Part shown: positions 1 to 8,456 of the stretch, piece after piece
How positions within the stretch are numbered: the stretch's first letter is position 1
How the letters are laid out: each line of letters opens with the position of its first letter
DNA from: Streptomyces sp. V4I8
GTDB lineage: Bacteria > Actinomycetota > Actinomycetes > Streptomycetales > Streptomycetaceae
Assembly (NCBI RefSeq): GCF_041261225.1
Contig: NZ_JBGCCN010000003.1
Span: 1 to 64,000, forward strand
Length of the DNA: 64,000 nucleotides
Reading direction: 5' to 3'
The notes under the pieces: model-generated
The model's database searches: none
What the model saw: only the letters and a program-made list of their open reading frames with translations
Told to the model about the DNA's origin: nothing
Program-made: the position numbers and the translations under genes

Positions 1-62
1 GTCAGCGGCACACCGGTCTCCGTGCTCTCGGCGTGGGGAAGCGGTGGTGCACGCTCAGGCAT
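1..62 (-). CDS. Start of the next gene of the Tn7-like operon (partial)
   Basis: An ATG at 62-60 lies 7 bases beyond the stop of the 172-aa gene upstream and opens a frame that runs off the left edge (first residues MPERAPPLPHAE). Only about 20 codons are visible. Position and strand make it the next member of the transposon operon. A TniQ-like or accessory gene would be expected there in Tn7/Tn5053-type elements, but nothing in these residues shows it. Confidence 0.45.
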   Translation of the reverse strand, partial: MPERAPPLPHAESTETGVPL

Positions 63-69
63 GAGTGCG

Positions 70-588
70 TCAGAGGTAGAGGAAGTCCGTCCAGTACCTG
101 TCGAGCCCGGCGACCAGGGTGACGGCGGTGTCCGCGGCCTCGCGGCACTGCGGGGGTTGGCGGGTGTGGTACATGGCGCTGGTGGTCCGTTGCTGCATGC
201 GGTACTTCATGGCGAGCCGGCGGAATGTGGCTGAGGGGCGCAGGCGGGTGTCGCCCGCCGCGTCTTCCTCCGTGAGCTCTGCGGGGAGTCCGCAGTACAT
301 CTCGGATGCGATCAGGCAGGCCCAGTCGACCAGTTTGTGCGTTGCCCTCGCGTCGCTGGCGACGCGGTCGAGGAGCGCCGCCCGGCACTGTGGGCATTCG
401 TCCAGCGTCGCGTAGAACAGTTGGTCCAGCACGGCGTCGTCTGTCTGAGCTGGGGCGAGGTGCGGGGACGTCTTGGAGGGTGCGGTGAACTTCGCGCGTC
501 GGGCCGTTGTTGTGTGGTGTTCGTGGTCGGCGCTGGTCACGGTTGCTGCGGCTCCTTTCGGGGCCTGCTTTCCGGTGCCGTGGTTCAT
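70..588 (-). CDS. Small protein of the Tn7-like transposon operon, 172 aa
   Basis: I do not recognise this protein. It starts with ATG at 588, only 9 bases after the stop of the preceding gene, so it is probably cotranscribed with the transposase and ATPases. It has a basic, Ala/Thr-rich first 50 residues, one CPQC pair near residue 65 and two further cysteines (residues about 90 and 98) that could bind a metal, and a C-terminal half predicted by eye to be helical. The CxxC invites comparison with TniQ zinc fingers, but the rest of the TniQ pattern is absent and I do not make that call. Confidence 0.6.
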   Translation of the reverse strand: MNHGTGKQAPKGAAATVTSADHEHHTTTARRAKFTAPSKTSPHLAPAQTDDAVLDQLFYATLDECPQCRAALLDRVASDARATHKLVDWACLIASEMYCGLPAELTEEDAAGDTRLRPSATFRRLAMKYRMQQRTTSAMYHTRQPPQCREAADTAVTLVAGLDRYWTDFLYL

Positions 589-597
589 CGCTACTCC

Positions 598-1893
598 TTA
601 CGGGCGCAGCAGTCGGGCCTGATGGTGCCAGGCCGGACCGGGGTGCGGGTGGTCGAGTGCGGGGATGGGGCGCCCTGCGTCCTTCACGAGGGTGTCGAGG
701 CGGTGGCCGAAGGATTTGCTGAACAGGTGGAAGTGTCCGGGGGCGTCTTCGAGTTGGCGGAAGAGGCGGGCGGCGTGCAGGTAGGGCCGGGCGCGGGGTG
801 GGATCGCGTACCAGACGCGGGGCGGTGGGTGGTCCTGGTCGTGCTCGCTGTTGAAGGGCTCGGGCAGGGCGAGGTGGGAGCCGTCCGGGTGGACGTCGTC
901 GACGGTGGCGTGGACGAGGCGATCCACAGCGGCTCCGGTACACAAGAGGGCGGCCAGCGCGGCGACTTGGGGCGGGCCGGGGGCGGCTCGGCTGATGTGG
1001 TGCGCGACCTGGGCGGTAAAGGGGACCGTGGAGATCCCCGGGCCGCTGTCGGCGGCGAGATCGGCGGGAGTGGACAGGTGCAGGCCGGCTGCTGAGAAGC
1101 CGTCCCGGGCGCCTTGGAGGCGGGCGGCGGTGTGCTCGGGGGTGGGGCTGAGCGTAGTCAGGCGCGACAGGAAGAGCTTCACATCGCGCTGGTCGGGCAA
1201 GGCAGGCGATGCCGCCCAGCACTGCCGGGTCAGCCAGGTCCGGGCGGCGAGCAGTCCTGCACGGCGCTGGCTGGAGAGGCCTGGCGCGGAGCGTGTGGGA
1301 GGTGGAACGCCGTGCGCCGGGGCTGAGACGGTGGATCGCGTTGTTGGTGGCCGCTGCCGGGCGGGGTGGGGAAGCTTCGGCCGGGGCGCGGCGGGCCCGG
1401 TGAACAGGCGCAGCGCGGCGGCCTCGTCGAGGTACTCGACTTCGCCGCCCAGGTGCGCTTTTGCGAGGTGCGTCGTGAGGCGGGCGCTGTCGTTGGCGGT
1501 GGCGCCGCTGGACATCAGGATCAGGTGGATACCGGTCAACTCGCGCAGCACGCAGAGCTGTTCGGTGCGTTCGGGAGTGAGCAGGTGCGCGCGCAGGACG
1601 GTCAATTGGCGGATGTCATCGACGATGATCCAGCAGGCGACGGCCCGCCAGGCAGGCTGTGCGGTGATGACCGGGGCGTGGATGGGCGCGTAGGCGGTGC
1701 GGCCGAGCGCGGCCAGGATGTCGCGGGCCAGGAACGCGGAGGTGACGGTGGCAGGGGTGGGGTCGACCGTGATGCGGCCGCCGTGCGGGTCGGCCCAGCG
1801 GCGAGCCGCGCAGGCCAGCGCCACATCGTCCTCCTCGTCAGTAATGAGGGTGAGCGGCGGGATGGGGCCGGAACGCAGAGCCGTCGGCGTCAC
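598..1893 (-). CDS. Degenerate ATPase-like / recombinase-like protein of the Tn7-like operon, 431 aa
   Basis: The start is set by the GTG at 1893-1891, which overlaps the TGA of the upstream ATPase gene as GTGA; an in-frame ATG at 2067 would overlap that gene by 178 bases. The first half keeps a Walker-B-like strand (CWIIVDDI, about residue 85) and a sensor-like strand (HLILMSSG, about residue 122) in the right order for a TniB/TnsC ATPase, but has no P-loop. The last 170 residues (from AALLCTGAAVDRLV) resemble the fold of a tyrosine-recombinase catalytic domain without its Arg/Tyr residues. Both resemblances are my reading and weak. It could be a regulator derived from an ATPase, or a target-site factor. 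A proline/arginine-rich linker separates the halves. Confidence 0.55.
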   Translation of the reverse strand: MTPTALRSGPIPPLTLITDEEDDVALACAARRWADPHGGRITVDPTPATVTSAFLARDILAALGRTAYAPIHAPVITAQPAWRAVACWIIVDDIRQLTVLRAHLLTPERTEQLCVLRELTGIHLILMSSGATANDSARLTTHLAKAHLGGEVEYLDEAAALRLFTGPAAPRPKLPHPARQRPPTTRSTVSAPAHGVPPPTRSAPGLSSQRRAGLLAARTWLTRQCWAASPALPDQRDVKLFLSRLTTLSPTPEHTAARLQGARDGFSAAGLHLSTPADLAADSGPGISTVPFTAQVAHHISRAAPGPPQVAALAALLCTGAAVDRLVHATVDDVHPDGSHLALPEPFNSEHDQDHPPPRVWYAIPPRARPYLHAARLFRQLEDAPGHFHLFSKSFGHRLDTLVKDAGRPIPALDHPHPGPAWHHQARLLRP

Positions 1894-2693
1894 CCGATAC
1901 CCCCGTCGTCCACGCGGGCGGCGAGTTGCTCGATCCATCCGCGACAGGCGGGCGTGGCGGACCGGATACGGCGGGCATGGTGGGTGAGCAGGGCCCAGCG
2001 GCGCAGCCGGCCTCGGGCGAAGTGACCGTCCAGACGGCGTAGTTGGGCACAGGAGGCCTGCTGCCACAGTGGGTGCAGACGTCGGGCGGCGAGCGCCACC
2101 AGGTCCTCATCCAGCGGGCGGATCTCGCACCAGGTGGCGGTCCGAGTCTTCAGCATCCGCGTCTCGCGCAGCACCGTCTCGCCGTCCTCGCCGACGATCA
2201 GCACAATGCACAGGCCGCCGGGCAGGCTGTCGTAGAGGTAGCGCAGGCACTCGAAGGAGGCGGAGGAAAGCTGGTGTGCCTCGTCGACCACCACGGTCCG
2301 CGGCCGGGCAGCCAGCGCGTGAAGGACGGCGGCGTCGCACACGCCGGGGTCCTCGGGCAGCGGTCCGGGAAGGTGAAGAGCGTCGTGGAAAGCCGTGCGC
2401 AGATCGGCCGGGGTCGGTCGGGACGGCAGGGTGAGCATGCAGGCCCGGTGGGCCGGGTGGCCGGCGAGCACCGCGCGGGCGGCGAAGGTCTTGCCCACAC
2501 CGGAGGTGCCGGTCACGCAGAGCATCGCGCGCCGGGCGTGGCAGTCCTCGACGCCGCGGCGGACGGCGAGGAGGCCAGAGGTGCACAGCCCTTGAAGGCC
2601 TGGGGTGTTCAGGAAGTGCGCTGAGGGATCAACAGGGTTCGCCGTCGCAGCGAGCAGCGGGCCAAGGCCGCCTCGGCGGGCCGCCGTCAGCAC
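1890..2693 (-). CDS. TniB/TnsC-like AAA ATPase (second copy in operon), 267 aa
   Basis: AAA ATPase of the transposition-regulator type (MuB/TnsC/TniB/IstB relatives), expected to bind DNA as ATP-bound filaments and hand the target to the transposase. P-loop GTSGVGKT at residues 62-69, Walker B VVVDEAHQ near 135-141, and a sensor strand (CIVLIVGEDGE) follow in the usual order. Its ATG overlaps the 3' end of the preceding ATPase gene by 7 bases and its stop overlaps the next gene as GTGA, so translation of the operon is probably coupled. It is a full-length homologue rather than a fragment of the first ATPase: the two differ strongly outside the nucleotide-binding motifs. Confidence 0.85.
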   Translation of the reverse strand: MLTAARRGGLGPLLAATANPVDPSAHFLNTPGLQGLCTSGLLAVRRGVEDCHARRAMLCVTGTSGVGKTFAARAVLAGHPAHRACMLTLPSRPTPADLRTAFHDALHLPGPLPEDPGVCDAAVLHALAARPRTVVVDEAHQLSSASFECLRYLYDSLPGGLCIVLIVGEDGETVLRETRMLKTRTATWCEIRPLDEDLVALAARRLHPLWQQASCAQLRRLDGHFARGRLRRWALLTHHARRIRSATPACRGWIEQLAARVDDGGIG

Positions 2694-3458
2694 TGGGCCA
2701 GGGCCCCGTGGACCACCTGCCGGTCAACGGTGTCGGTATGGAAGTGCTTCAGGCCCTTGAGAACGTAGTGAGTGACCTTGGCCCACTCGCGCATCGAGCC
2801 GTCGGCATGCACCCGGTCAATGTGCTTGAGCAGTTCGGGGTCGGCCGTGGCCCAGACGGTATGGGTCAGCGGGATGACCTCAAGCATCTCTTCGGTGGAC
2901 ATCGCCTTCACCTCGCGCCGGGCGCACAGGCGCGAGGCCAGGGACGGATCGCTCTGCAGTGTGTCGTAGGCCTCGTGACCGCCGATGAACAGCACGGCCG
3001 GGCCGCTGCTTGCGGGAGTTGTCCCACAAGTTGCGGATCAGCTCGAAACAGGCGCGGTTGTACTGCTGGGCCTCGTCGCACACGATCACGTACGGGCGCC
3101 TGGGCAGCGCGGCCATCAGCTGCCGGTACAACGGGGTGGCGGTGCCCGGCATCTTCCCCGGCAGGCGCAGCTGGTGGAAGAGTTCCTCGCGCAGATCCTT
3201 CGGACCCGGACGTGAGCGGGCGAACTGCAAGGACAGCAGCAGATCCGGGGCGATGGCCCGGAGCGCGGCGCGGGTGGCGAACGTCTTGCCCAGACCGGAG
3301 GCGCCGTAGATCAGCGACATCGCGCGAGCGTCGATCGTCTCGGCGATCGTGTCCTGGACCTGGAGCAGCACATCGGTGGTCACCAGCTTCGCGCCGGGCA
3401 CGTCGAGGTAGAACTCCGGCTCCATGTCCCCCGGCTCGGGCGGCACTTCACTACTCAT
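2687..3458 (-). pseudogene. TniB/TnsC-like AAA ATPase (first copy) with a frameshift
   Basis: The reading frame begins at ATG 3458, inside the end of the transposase gene (8-base overlap), with a good ribosome site (GAGGAG) upstream. P-loop GASGLGKT at residues 52-59 and Walker B VIVCDEAQ near 124-131. After NLWDNSRKQ the frame is lost in a GC-rich run near 2997-3005 and continues one base out of phase with VLFIGGHEAYDTL, a typical sensor-1 segment, to a stop at 2687. The two halves join to about 256 residues, the size of its neighbour. Either a single-base indel has inactivated it, or the sequence has an error there. A programmed shift is possible but no slippery motif is obvious. Confidence 0.8.
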
Positions 3459-5043
3459 GATCACTCCTCGTCGCACGGTCTTGATCGGGGGCGGCGCGCC
3501 TGGGGACGGCCCAGCCGGGGGCGGGGCCCAGGCGTGGGGTGTAGCGCTCGGTCGCCCGCTCGAGCGGGGCGGCGCCACGGTTGGAGTCTGTGGCGTTCAG
3601 TTCCTTCGCGGCCTGGGCCGATGTCATACGAGGCAGCCGCTTGGGCGGGCCCGCCTGGGTGTCGGCGGCGTACCGGTCCCGGCGTGTGACCGCGGAACGC
3701 TTCAGGGCCCGGCGCAACTCGCGGTCCCTGGCCGAGCGGGACTTGAGGACAGCACGGCGCTCGTCCTCGGTGGCCTCGTCCGCAAGGACCGCCCGGCCCA
3801 GGTAGCGGTGACCGACAGCGGTGTACAGATCGATCTCGTGGGCGTGGTGCGGCATGAACCGCACCCGCACCCGGGTACCAACGCGGCCCACGCCGTCCTC
3901 GGGCATGTAGAACCGGCCGTGGAACTGCACCCCGTGACTAGTGATCTTCCGCGGGCGATCGTCGCCGGACATCATGTAGGCACGCAGATCGCGCGCGCTG
4001 ACCTCGCGCAACTCGGTGGTATCGGCCTGCCAGGCCTCAAGCGGCGTCATCCCCAAACGGGCCACCACATCCACGGTGTTGTGCCGCTCGACCCACTCGC
4101 GCAGCAACCTGACGAACGCCTCGTAGGCCAGCGGCGGGTCGCTCTCGCCGGAGCGCCGTCGGTGATCGAGGAGCGGGGCCTTGGTATAGCGGGGCAGATC
4201 GGCGAAGAACCGGCTCACCGCGGTCCGGTTCAACCGTTCCACGCCGCCCTTGTGCCGGGGCGTGTAGACCCGTTGCAGCGGCACGCCGAGCGCGCCGAAG
4301 GCGTCCTTGACCGCTTTGGACACGAAGTCCGCGCCCCCGTCGATCCGTACCAGGGCGGGCAGGCCCCCGGCCGGTCCGTAGTCGTCTCCGGTCAAAACCG
4401 CCGAACGCAGCGCGGCCAGGACCGAGTCCCGGTGCGCGCTGGATGCGGTGACCGCCCAGCCCATCACCATCTGGGTAGCCCGGTCCTCGTACCAGGTCAC
4501 CCACACCCGCGACAGGGAGCCGTCGGGCAGCACGACGCGTAGCGGGGCGTGTTGGTGATCGGCCTCCCACACCTCGTTGCGGTGAACCGCAGGCCGTTTG
4601 AACGCCGGATCGAACCCTCGGGCCGCGGGGATCCCCTCCCGCAGCCCGGCCATGAACCCCGGGGTCAGGTCCCGGCGGATCGCGTCATGCAACGTGCTCA
4701 GTCCCGGCGGCCGCCGGCCCGCCGCCAGAGCCCGGCGGGCCAGTTCCTCGTGCGCCCGCTTCACATTCCCGAGGCAGTCCGCGAGGACCTCACCGACGTC
4801 ATCGGTGATCTCCAGACGGGCACGCGGTGCTGGGTCCGGTGATCCCGTCGCCTCGGCCCGCGCCAGCCACCGCCACACCGTTCGTACACTCACGCCCAAA
4901 GACGACGCGACCAGACGGACATGCGACGTCGTCAACTCGCCTCGATCACGCCGCTGTTGCAGCTGACGCACAGCGGGAACACGCAGCAGCTCACGCCGGT
5001 CACCCAGCACCCCTCCACCCGCGCTGTCGTCCTCGTCCGCCAT
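3451..5043 (-). CDS. Mu-type DDE transposase of a Tn7/Tn5053-like element, 530 aa
   Basis: Integrase-core transposase of the MuA/TnsB/TniA type, which cuts the element ends and joins them to target DNA. An N-terminal helix-turn-helix region (residues about 35-65, TSHVRLVASSLGVSVRTVWRWL) is followed by the catalytic core with D162 (EADHQH), D235 (RIDGGADF) and E269 (KGGVERLNRT), then a Mu-C-like beta-barrel region. I chose ATG 5043 (MADEDDSAGG); an ATG at 5088 is in frame but adds an atypical leader. It heads a six-gene minus-strand operon in which successive genes overlap or nearly touch. No TnsA-like endonuclease gene is visible, which points to replicative (Tn5053-like) chemistry if the element is active. 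Confidence 0.88.
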   Translation of the reverse strand: MADEDDSAGGGVLGDRRELLRVPAVRQLQQRRDRGELTTSHVRLVASSLGVSVRTVWRWLARAEATGSPDPAPRARLEITDDVGEVLADCLGNVKRAHEELARRALAAGRRPPGLSTLHDAIRRDLTPGFMAGLREGIPAARGFDPAFKRPAVHRNEVWEADHQHAPLRVVLPDGSLSRVWVTWYEDRATQMVMGWAVTASSAHRDSVLAALRSAVLTGDDYGPAGGLPALVRIDGGADFVSKAVKDAFGALGVPLQRVYTPRHKGGVERLNRTAVSRFFADLPRYTKAPLLDHRRRSGESDPPLAYEAFVRLLREWVERHNTVDVVARLGMTPLEAWQADTTELREVSARDLRAYMMSGDDRPRKITSHGVQFHGRFYMPEDGVGRVGTRVRVRFMPHHAHEIDLYTAVGHRYLGRAVLADEATEDERRAVLKSRSARDRELRRALKRSAVTRRDRYAADTQAGPPKRLPRMTSAQAAKELNATDSNRGAAPLERATERYTPRLGPAPGWAVPRRAAPDQDRATRSDHE

Positions 5044-5321
5044 GACCAAGGACGCTACGAAACAGGCCCGCAACCAGCCAAAACGCAAAAACGCTTCCCC
5101 GCCCCGAGCTGATGAACCACCCCGAATACCACTCCCCCATCACAGACCGCCTGCTACAAGCCACTACCCGACACAGGACACGCGGCCCCCATGACACCGA
5201 TCCACACGGCCACCCGCCAGGCGAAACACGGACTCCTGTCACCACCCACACAACAAAAAAAAGAGGGCCCCACCAGGGACCCACAACCACCAATGACATC
5301 AACCCGCATCAACCAGCGACC
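5044..5321. other. Probable transposon end region upstream of the Mu-type transposase
   Basis: No gene. The stretch is unusually A/C-rich on the plus strand, with an A9 run near 5253-5261 next to GGGCCC/GGGACCC. On the minus strand it has several GGTTGATG- and GGTTG-like words spaced 10-20 bases apart. This is where the promoter of the transposase operon and repeated transposase-binding sites of a Tn7-like right end would be expected. The exact terminus cannot be fixed without the other end, which lies outside the window. Confidence 0.35.
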
Positions 5322-5519
5322 TCAACGACACCCAACCCACACCTCACACTGGACATTCACGTGGCCGTCCGCGCCTGTAGGAAGGTGCCACGTATTTGGA
5401 GTTGCATCGGCGTAGCTGGCGGTGGCGTTTACTATTTGCAGGCCGCCGCCCGCGGCCAGGGCGACGGCCGTGGCGGAGAGGATCCGCTTGCGGTTCGTTG
5501 CAGTGTGCTGCTTCTCTAG

Positions 5520-7293
5520 CCCCGGACTTCGCGGGTCACCGTTTCAGGTCTGTGGCCAGCGGGTTTGTCCGATGTCGGTGTCGAGTAGGTCGAGGAGGTG
5601 GAGTTGGACGCCGCGGGTGATCTGGACGGTGGGCGGGTCGGTGATGTTGCCGATGCGCAGGGTGAGTTCGCCGAGGTGGTAGAAGACCATGCGGCCGGTG
5701 GGGCGGACCCGGCGGTTGTCGGGGTAGAGGCCGCTCATGGTCTGCTCGGGGCCGAGCGCGCGTCTGACCTGCCGTTCGATCAGGCAGAAGACGAGCAGGG
5801 CCAGGCAGATGACCTGGATCAGGGCGGCAACGCGCCGGTTGTGCTGCACGAAGACCGGCGCGACCGCGAGCGGGCCCTTGAAGTCGTGGTATCTGCGCTC
5901 GACCGCGCCCTGGCCCTTGTAGTGGATCAGAGTCTGCCCAGCGTCCGCCTGGTCGGCGGGGACAGACGTCAGCAGTGCGTACCAGCCGTCGACCACGGCT
6001 TCCGCCTTCAGCACGCCGGTGTCGAAGTGCCAGGCCAGGACCGGGGTGCCGTCCTCGTTATCGGTGACGGTCCAGCGCAGACAAGAGGTGACACGGCGCT
6101 TGGCGGCGATGACACCGATTCGGGCGACGATCTTCTCCCGGGTCTTGTAGTGGCGTCCGCCGGCCGCAGCGGTGAGCTTGTTCAGGTCCTGGGCGGCCTT
6201 GGCCAGGCGTTTGTCCCGGGCTGCTTGCTGGCCGGCGGCGTTCGCGGTGGAGTGGACCAGGATCCGTCGCACGGTGAGCACAGGATCGCTCTTGCGGGGC
6301 CCGGTCAGGGTGTGGGTGTCCTCCAGCACGCGGTAGGTCTCGCGCCGCTCGGCGGGCTTGCCCGCCTCCCGGTTGGGCGTCCAGTCCACGATGGTGGCCT
6401 GCGCGGGATCGAGAGCGGCATAGACCTCGTCCTTGACCTGCGCGGCCGGGGCCGGGGCGATGAACTGGACCCCGGCCGCCAGCAGGGCACGGACGTTGGA
6501 GTAGGACACCAGCTTGGAGTCGGCGACCATCAGGAAGTCGCGTTCACCGGCCATGGCCCGCAGGTCCTTCATCGCGCCGACGACCTGGCTGACCTCGGCC
6601 GCACCACCGCCGAAGACCCGGGCATGGAGCGGGATGCCGCCGTCGGCCGACACCGCGAGCCCGGCCTGGACCTGCTTCAGATCGAAGCGCCGGTCCTTGG
6701 GATGCCCGTAGCCAATGACGGGGAAGTCCTCCTCCTGACCCTCGACCGGGAAGGCCCCGTGCACGGACATGCTGGTCATGTCCCAGTGCATCCGGGCCAC
6801 ATCGATCCCGAACTCACCGATCGCCCGCGCCCCGACCGTGCCCGCGATGTGCTCCAGCTGCGGAGCGATCGCATCCAGTGCCCGGGCCAGACGATCATCG
6901 TTGAGCAGAGCGGGCTCGATCCCGAAGACCTCTTCCACTGCCCAGCACCTGGCCCAGTCCTCCACCCGCACCAACGGCGCGGGCGACGTCAGCCGGTTGG
7001 CCACCAACGCCTCGATCACCTGCCCGTGCGTCACCAGCGCACTCGCGCCACCAGGACACACCTCGTCGACGATCCCGGCGACATCCAGCCGACGCAGAAA
7101 CTCGGCAGCGACAGGCAGAGCGCCCAGACGCTTCTCCACCACGGACGTCACCGCCACTTCAAGACGCTGACGCTGAGACCGTGGCCGCGGGGACCGGGAA
7201 GTCATCGACACACCCCACCCAACGCCACACCCCCGGCCCAGGACACCCCGGACCGGTCACACCATACGAATCAACGACCCGCGAAGTACGGGT
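5520..7293 (-). mobile_element. IS1634-type insertion sequence, complete, with CTAG target duplication
   Basis: The ends are inverted repeats: CCCCGGACTTCGCGGGTC on the left and, reverse complemented, ACCCGTACTTCGCGGGTC on the right, flanked on both sides by CTAG (5516-5519 and 7294-7297). Length 1774 bp, one transposase gene. The copy interrupts a secreted-protein gene. A 645-bp piece of the same element recurs at 18224-18868, again bounded by CTAG. Confidence 0.9.
5544..7211 (-). CDS. IS1634-type (IS4-superfamily) transposase, 555 aa
   Basis: DDE transposase of the IS4 superfamily, closest in layout to the IS1634/IS1549 group. It has an N-terminal DNA-binding region, a first catalytic Asp in MHWDMTSMSVHG (about residue 146), a second Asp in DFLMVADSKLVSYSN (about residue 231) and the C-terminal Y-x2-R-x3-E-like block in YKGQGAVERRYHDFKG (about residue 441). 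The frame is open and of full family length. It is the only gene in the element, and the ATG lies 82 bases inside the right inverted repeat. Confidence 0.85.
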   Translation of the reverse strand: MSMTSRSPRPRSQRQRLEVAVTSVVEKRLGALPVAAEFLRRLDVAGIVDEVCPGGASALVTHGQVIEALVANRLTSPAPLVRVEDWARCWAVEEVFGIEPALLNDDRLARALDAIAPQLEHIAGTVGARAIGEFGIDVARMHWDMTSMSVHGAFPVEGQEEDFPVIGYGHPKDRRFDLKQVQAGLAVSADGGIPLHARVFGGGAAEVSQVVGAMKDLRAMAGERDFLMVADSKLVSYSNVRALLAAGVQFIAPAPAAQVKDEVYAALDPAQATIVDWTPNREAGKPAERRETYRVLEDTHTLTGPRKSDPVLTVRRILVHSTANAAGQQAARDKRLAKAAQDLNKLTAAAGGRHYKTREKIVARIGVIAAKRRVTSCLRWTVTDNEDGTPVLAWHFDTGVLKAEAVVDGWYALLTSVPADQADAGQTLIHYKGQGAVERRYHDFKGPLAVAPVFVQHNRRVAALIQVICLALLVFCLIERQVRRALGPEQTMSGLYPDNRRVRPTGRMVFYHLGELTLRIGNITDPPTVQITRGVQLHLLDLLDTDIGQTRWPQT

Positions 7294-7333
7294 CTAGCCG
7301 GTGGAGACCGCGTTGCTTCCTCGAGTTGGTCAT

Positions 7334-7602
7334 CTTCTTTTCCCTTCTCTACTTTTGCGCTCGTTCATGTGATTCTGCGCGCCATGCCCCGCCGAAACCC
7401 AGAAACCCTTCGCCAGCAAGCGAGAGGATTCCGCTCTCGACCGGAAGCGGCGCATCCACGCTCATTAAGACCCGTGACCGGCATAACCCGTTAGGCGCCG
7501 AAAGTATCCACTCAGGTGCTACCGGACGAGCCAAAAGAAGTAGGAAGCTGCAACTTTGGTCGCAGCCCAGGGCTGTTCCAAAGTTCTGCCGGGTGGGTGA
7601 AG
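7334..7602. other. Upstream region of the split secreted-protein gene
   Basis: No convincing gene. It lies between the start codon at 7333 and the left end of an IS6 element, and should hold the promoter of the minus-strand secreted-protein gene. A purine-rich AGAAGGGAAAAGAAG directly precedes that ATG and can serve as the ribosome site. It does not resemble the 50-bp element found upstream of the two other secreted-protein genes. Confidence 0.4.
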
Positions 7603-8456
7603 GGGGGTTATCAAGTTGAGGGGCGGGGTGTGATGATCTTGGTGGGGATCGTCGTGGGAGGGGCCTGCTCGTGGACAGTGCTGCACCGTCGTACAAGGGC
7701 TTCCGGTTCCCGCCGGAGGTGATCGCGCACGCGGTCTGGCTGTACCACCGCTTCCGGCTGTCCTTGCGTGACGTGGAGGAGCTGCTGTTCGAGCGCGGCG
7801 TCCAGGTCTCGTACGAGGCGATCCGGCTGTGGTGCGAGCGGTTCGGCCCCGCCTACGCCGCCGGGCTGCGCCGCAGGCAGCCCCGCCCGGGTGACCGGTG
7901 GCATCTGGACGAAGTCTTCATCAAGGTCAACGGTCGGCTGCGGTACTTATGGCGCGCGGTGGACCAGGACGGCAACGTGCTGGACATCCTCGTGACCAAC
8001 ACCCGCGACGCGAAGGCGGCGAAGCGCTTCTTCCGCAAGCTCCTCAAGGGCGCCGGGACCCTGCCCCGAGTGATCGTCACGGACAAGCTCCGTTCCTACG
8101 GTGCCGCCCACCGAGACGTCATGCCGTCGGTCGAACACCGCAGCTCGAAATATCTGAACAATCAGGCGGAAAATTCTCATATCCCCACACGGAAGCGCGA
8201 GCGGGGTATGAAGGGCTTCCGCAGCGTGCGGACGGCCCAGAGATTCCTCGCCTCCTTCTCCCGGATCTCACCGCACTTCCGCCCCCACCGCCACCGGATG
8301 ACCGCCCATGGCTACCGCACCGAGATGACCAACCGCTTCACCATCTGGCACCAGATCACCGGCACCACACTCATGGCCACGACCGCCTGAACCAGGCGCC
8401 ACCGCACCACCGGCATACCCCAACTCGCCCACCTCATCAACAACTTGACAACACCG
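7603..8456 (+). mobile_element. IS6-family insertion sequence, complete
   Basis: The left end GTTATCAAGTTG and the right end (reverse complement GTTGTCAAGTTG) form the short imperfect inverted repeat expected of actinobacterial IS6 elements, around one transposase gene. No 8-bp direct repeat flanks it, so it probably mediated a deletion or cointegrate. Its right end abuts the truncated 3' side of the secreted repeat-protein gene. Confidence 0.85.
7671..8390 (+). CDS. IS6-family transposase, 239 aa
   Basis: Starts at GTG (VDSAAPSYKGFRFPPEVI). Compact IS6/IS26-type DDE transposase with a helix-turn-helix in the first 60 residues (LRDVEELLFERGVQVSYEAI), then catalytic D in WHLDEVFIKVNG (about 83), D in VIVTDKLRSYG (about 142) and E in NNQAENSHIPTR (about 176). 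The frame is intact. A 5' fragment of a near-identical copy is at 13861-14210 and a diverged full copy at 48974-49690. Confidence 0.93.
   Translation: MDSAAPSYKGFRFPPEVIAHAVWLYHRFRLSLRDVEELLFERGVQVSYEAIRLWCERFGPAYAAGLRRRQPRPGDRWHLDEVFIKVNGRLRYLWRAVDQDGNVLDILVTNTRDAKAAKRFFRKLLKGAGTLPRVIVTDKLRSYGAAHRDVMPSVEHRSSKYLNNQAENSHIPTRKRERGMKGFRSVRTAQRFLASFSRISPHFRPHRHRMTAHGYRTEMTNRFTIWHQITGTTLMATTA

Larger units (their letters stand above)
5322..7333 (-). pseudogene. Small secreted-protein gene split inside its signal peptide by an IS1634-type element
   Basis: An ATG at 7333 begins MTNSRKQRGLHRL and stops abruptly at CTAG (7294-7297). The frame resumes beyond the insertion at CTAG (5516-5519) with EKQHTATNRKRILSATAV and the hydrophobic run ALAAGGGLQIVNATAS. 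Removing 5520-7293 and one CTAG copy gives a continuous basic-hydrophobic signal peptide (cleavage near ATAS-YADA) and about 30 mature residues ending at TGA 5324-5322. The last 10 or so codons (below about 5350) may belong to the abutting transposon end, so the original C terminus is probably lost. No enzymatic motif is visible. Confidence 0.75.

Noticed and set aside
1890..2067. ATG at 2067 as start of the 431-aa protein
   Set aside because: It would overlap the ATPase gene by 178 bases; the GTG overlapping the stop as GTGA fits the coupled operon better.
5100..5350. Telomere or replication origin of a linear replicon
   Set aside because: The short repeated words and A-run are better explained as the end of the Tn7-like element; no multi-palindrome telomere pattern or Rep gene is present.
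5598..7619. A very long plus-strand open frame (673 codons)
   Set aside because: It is the antisense shadow of the IS1634-type transposase; its sequence shows no family motif and GC-rich DNA leaves such frames open.
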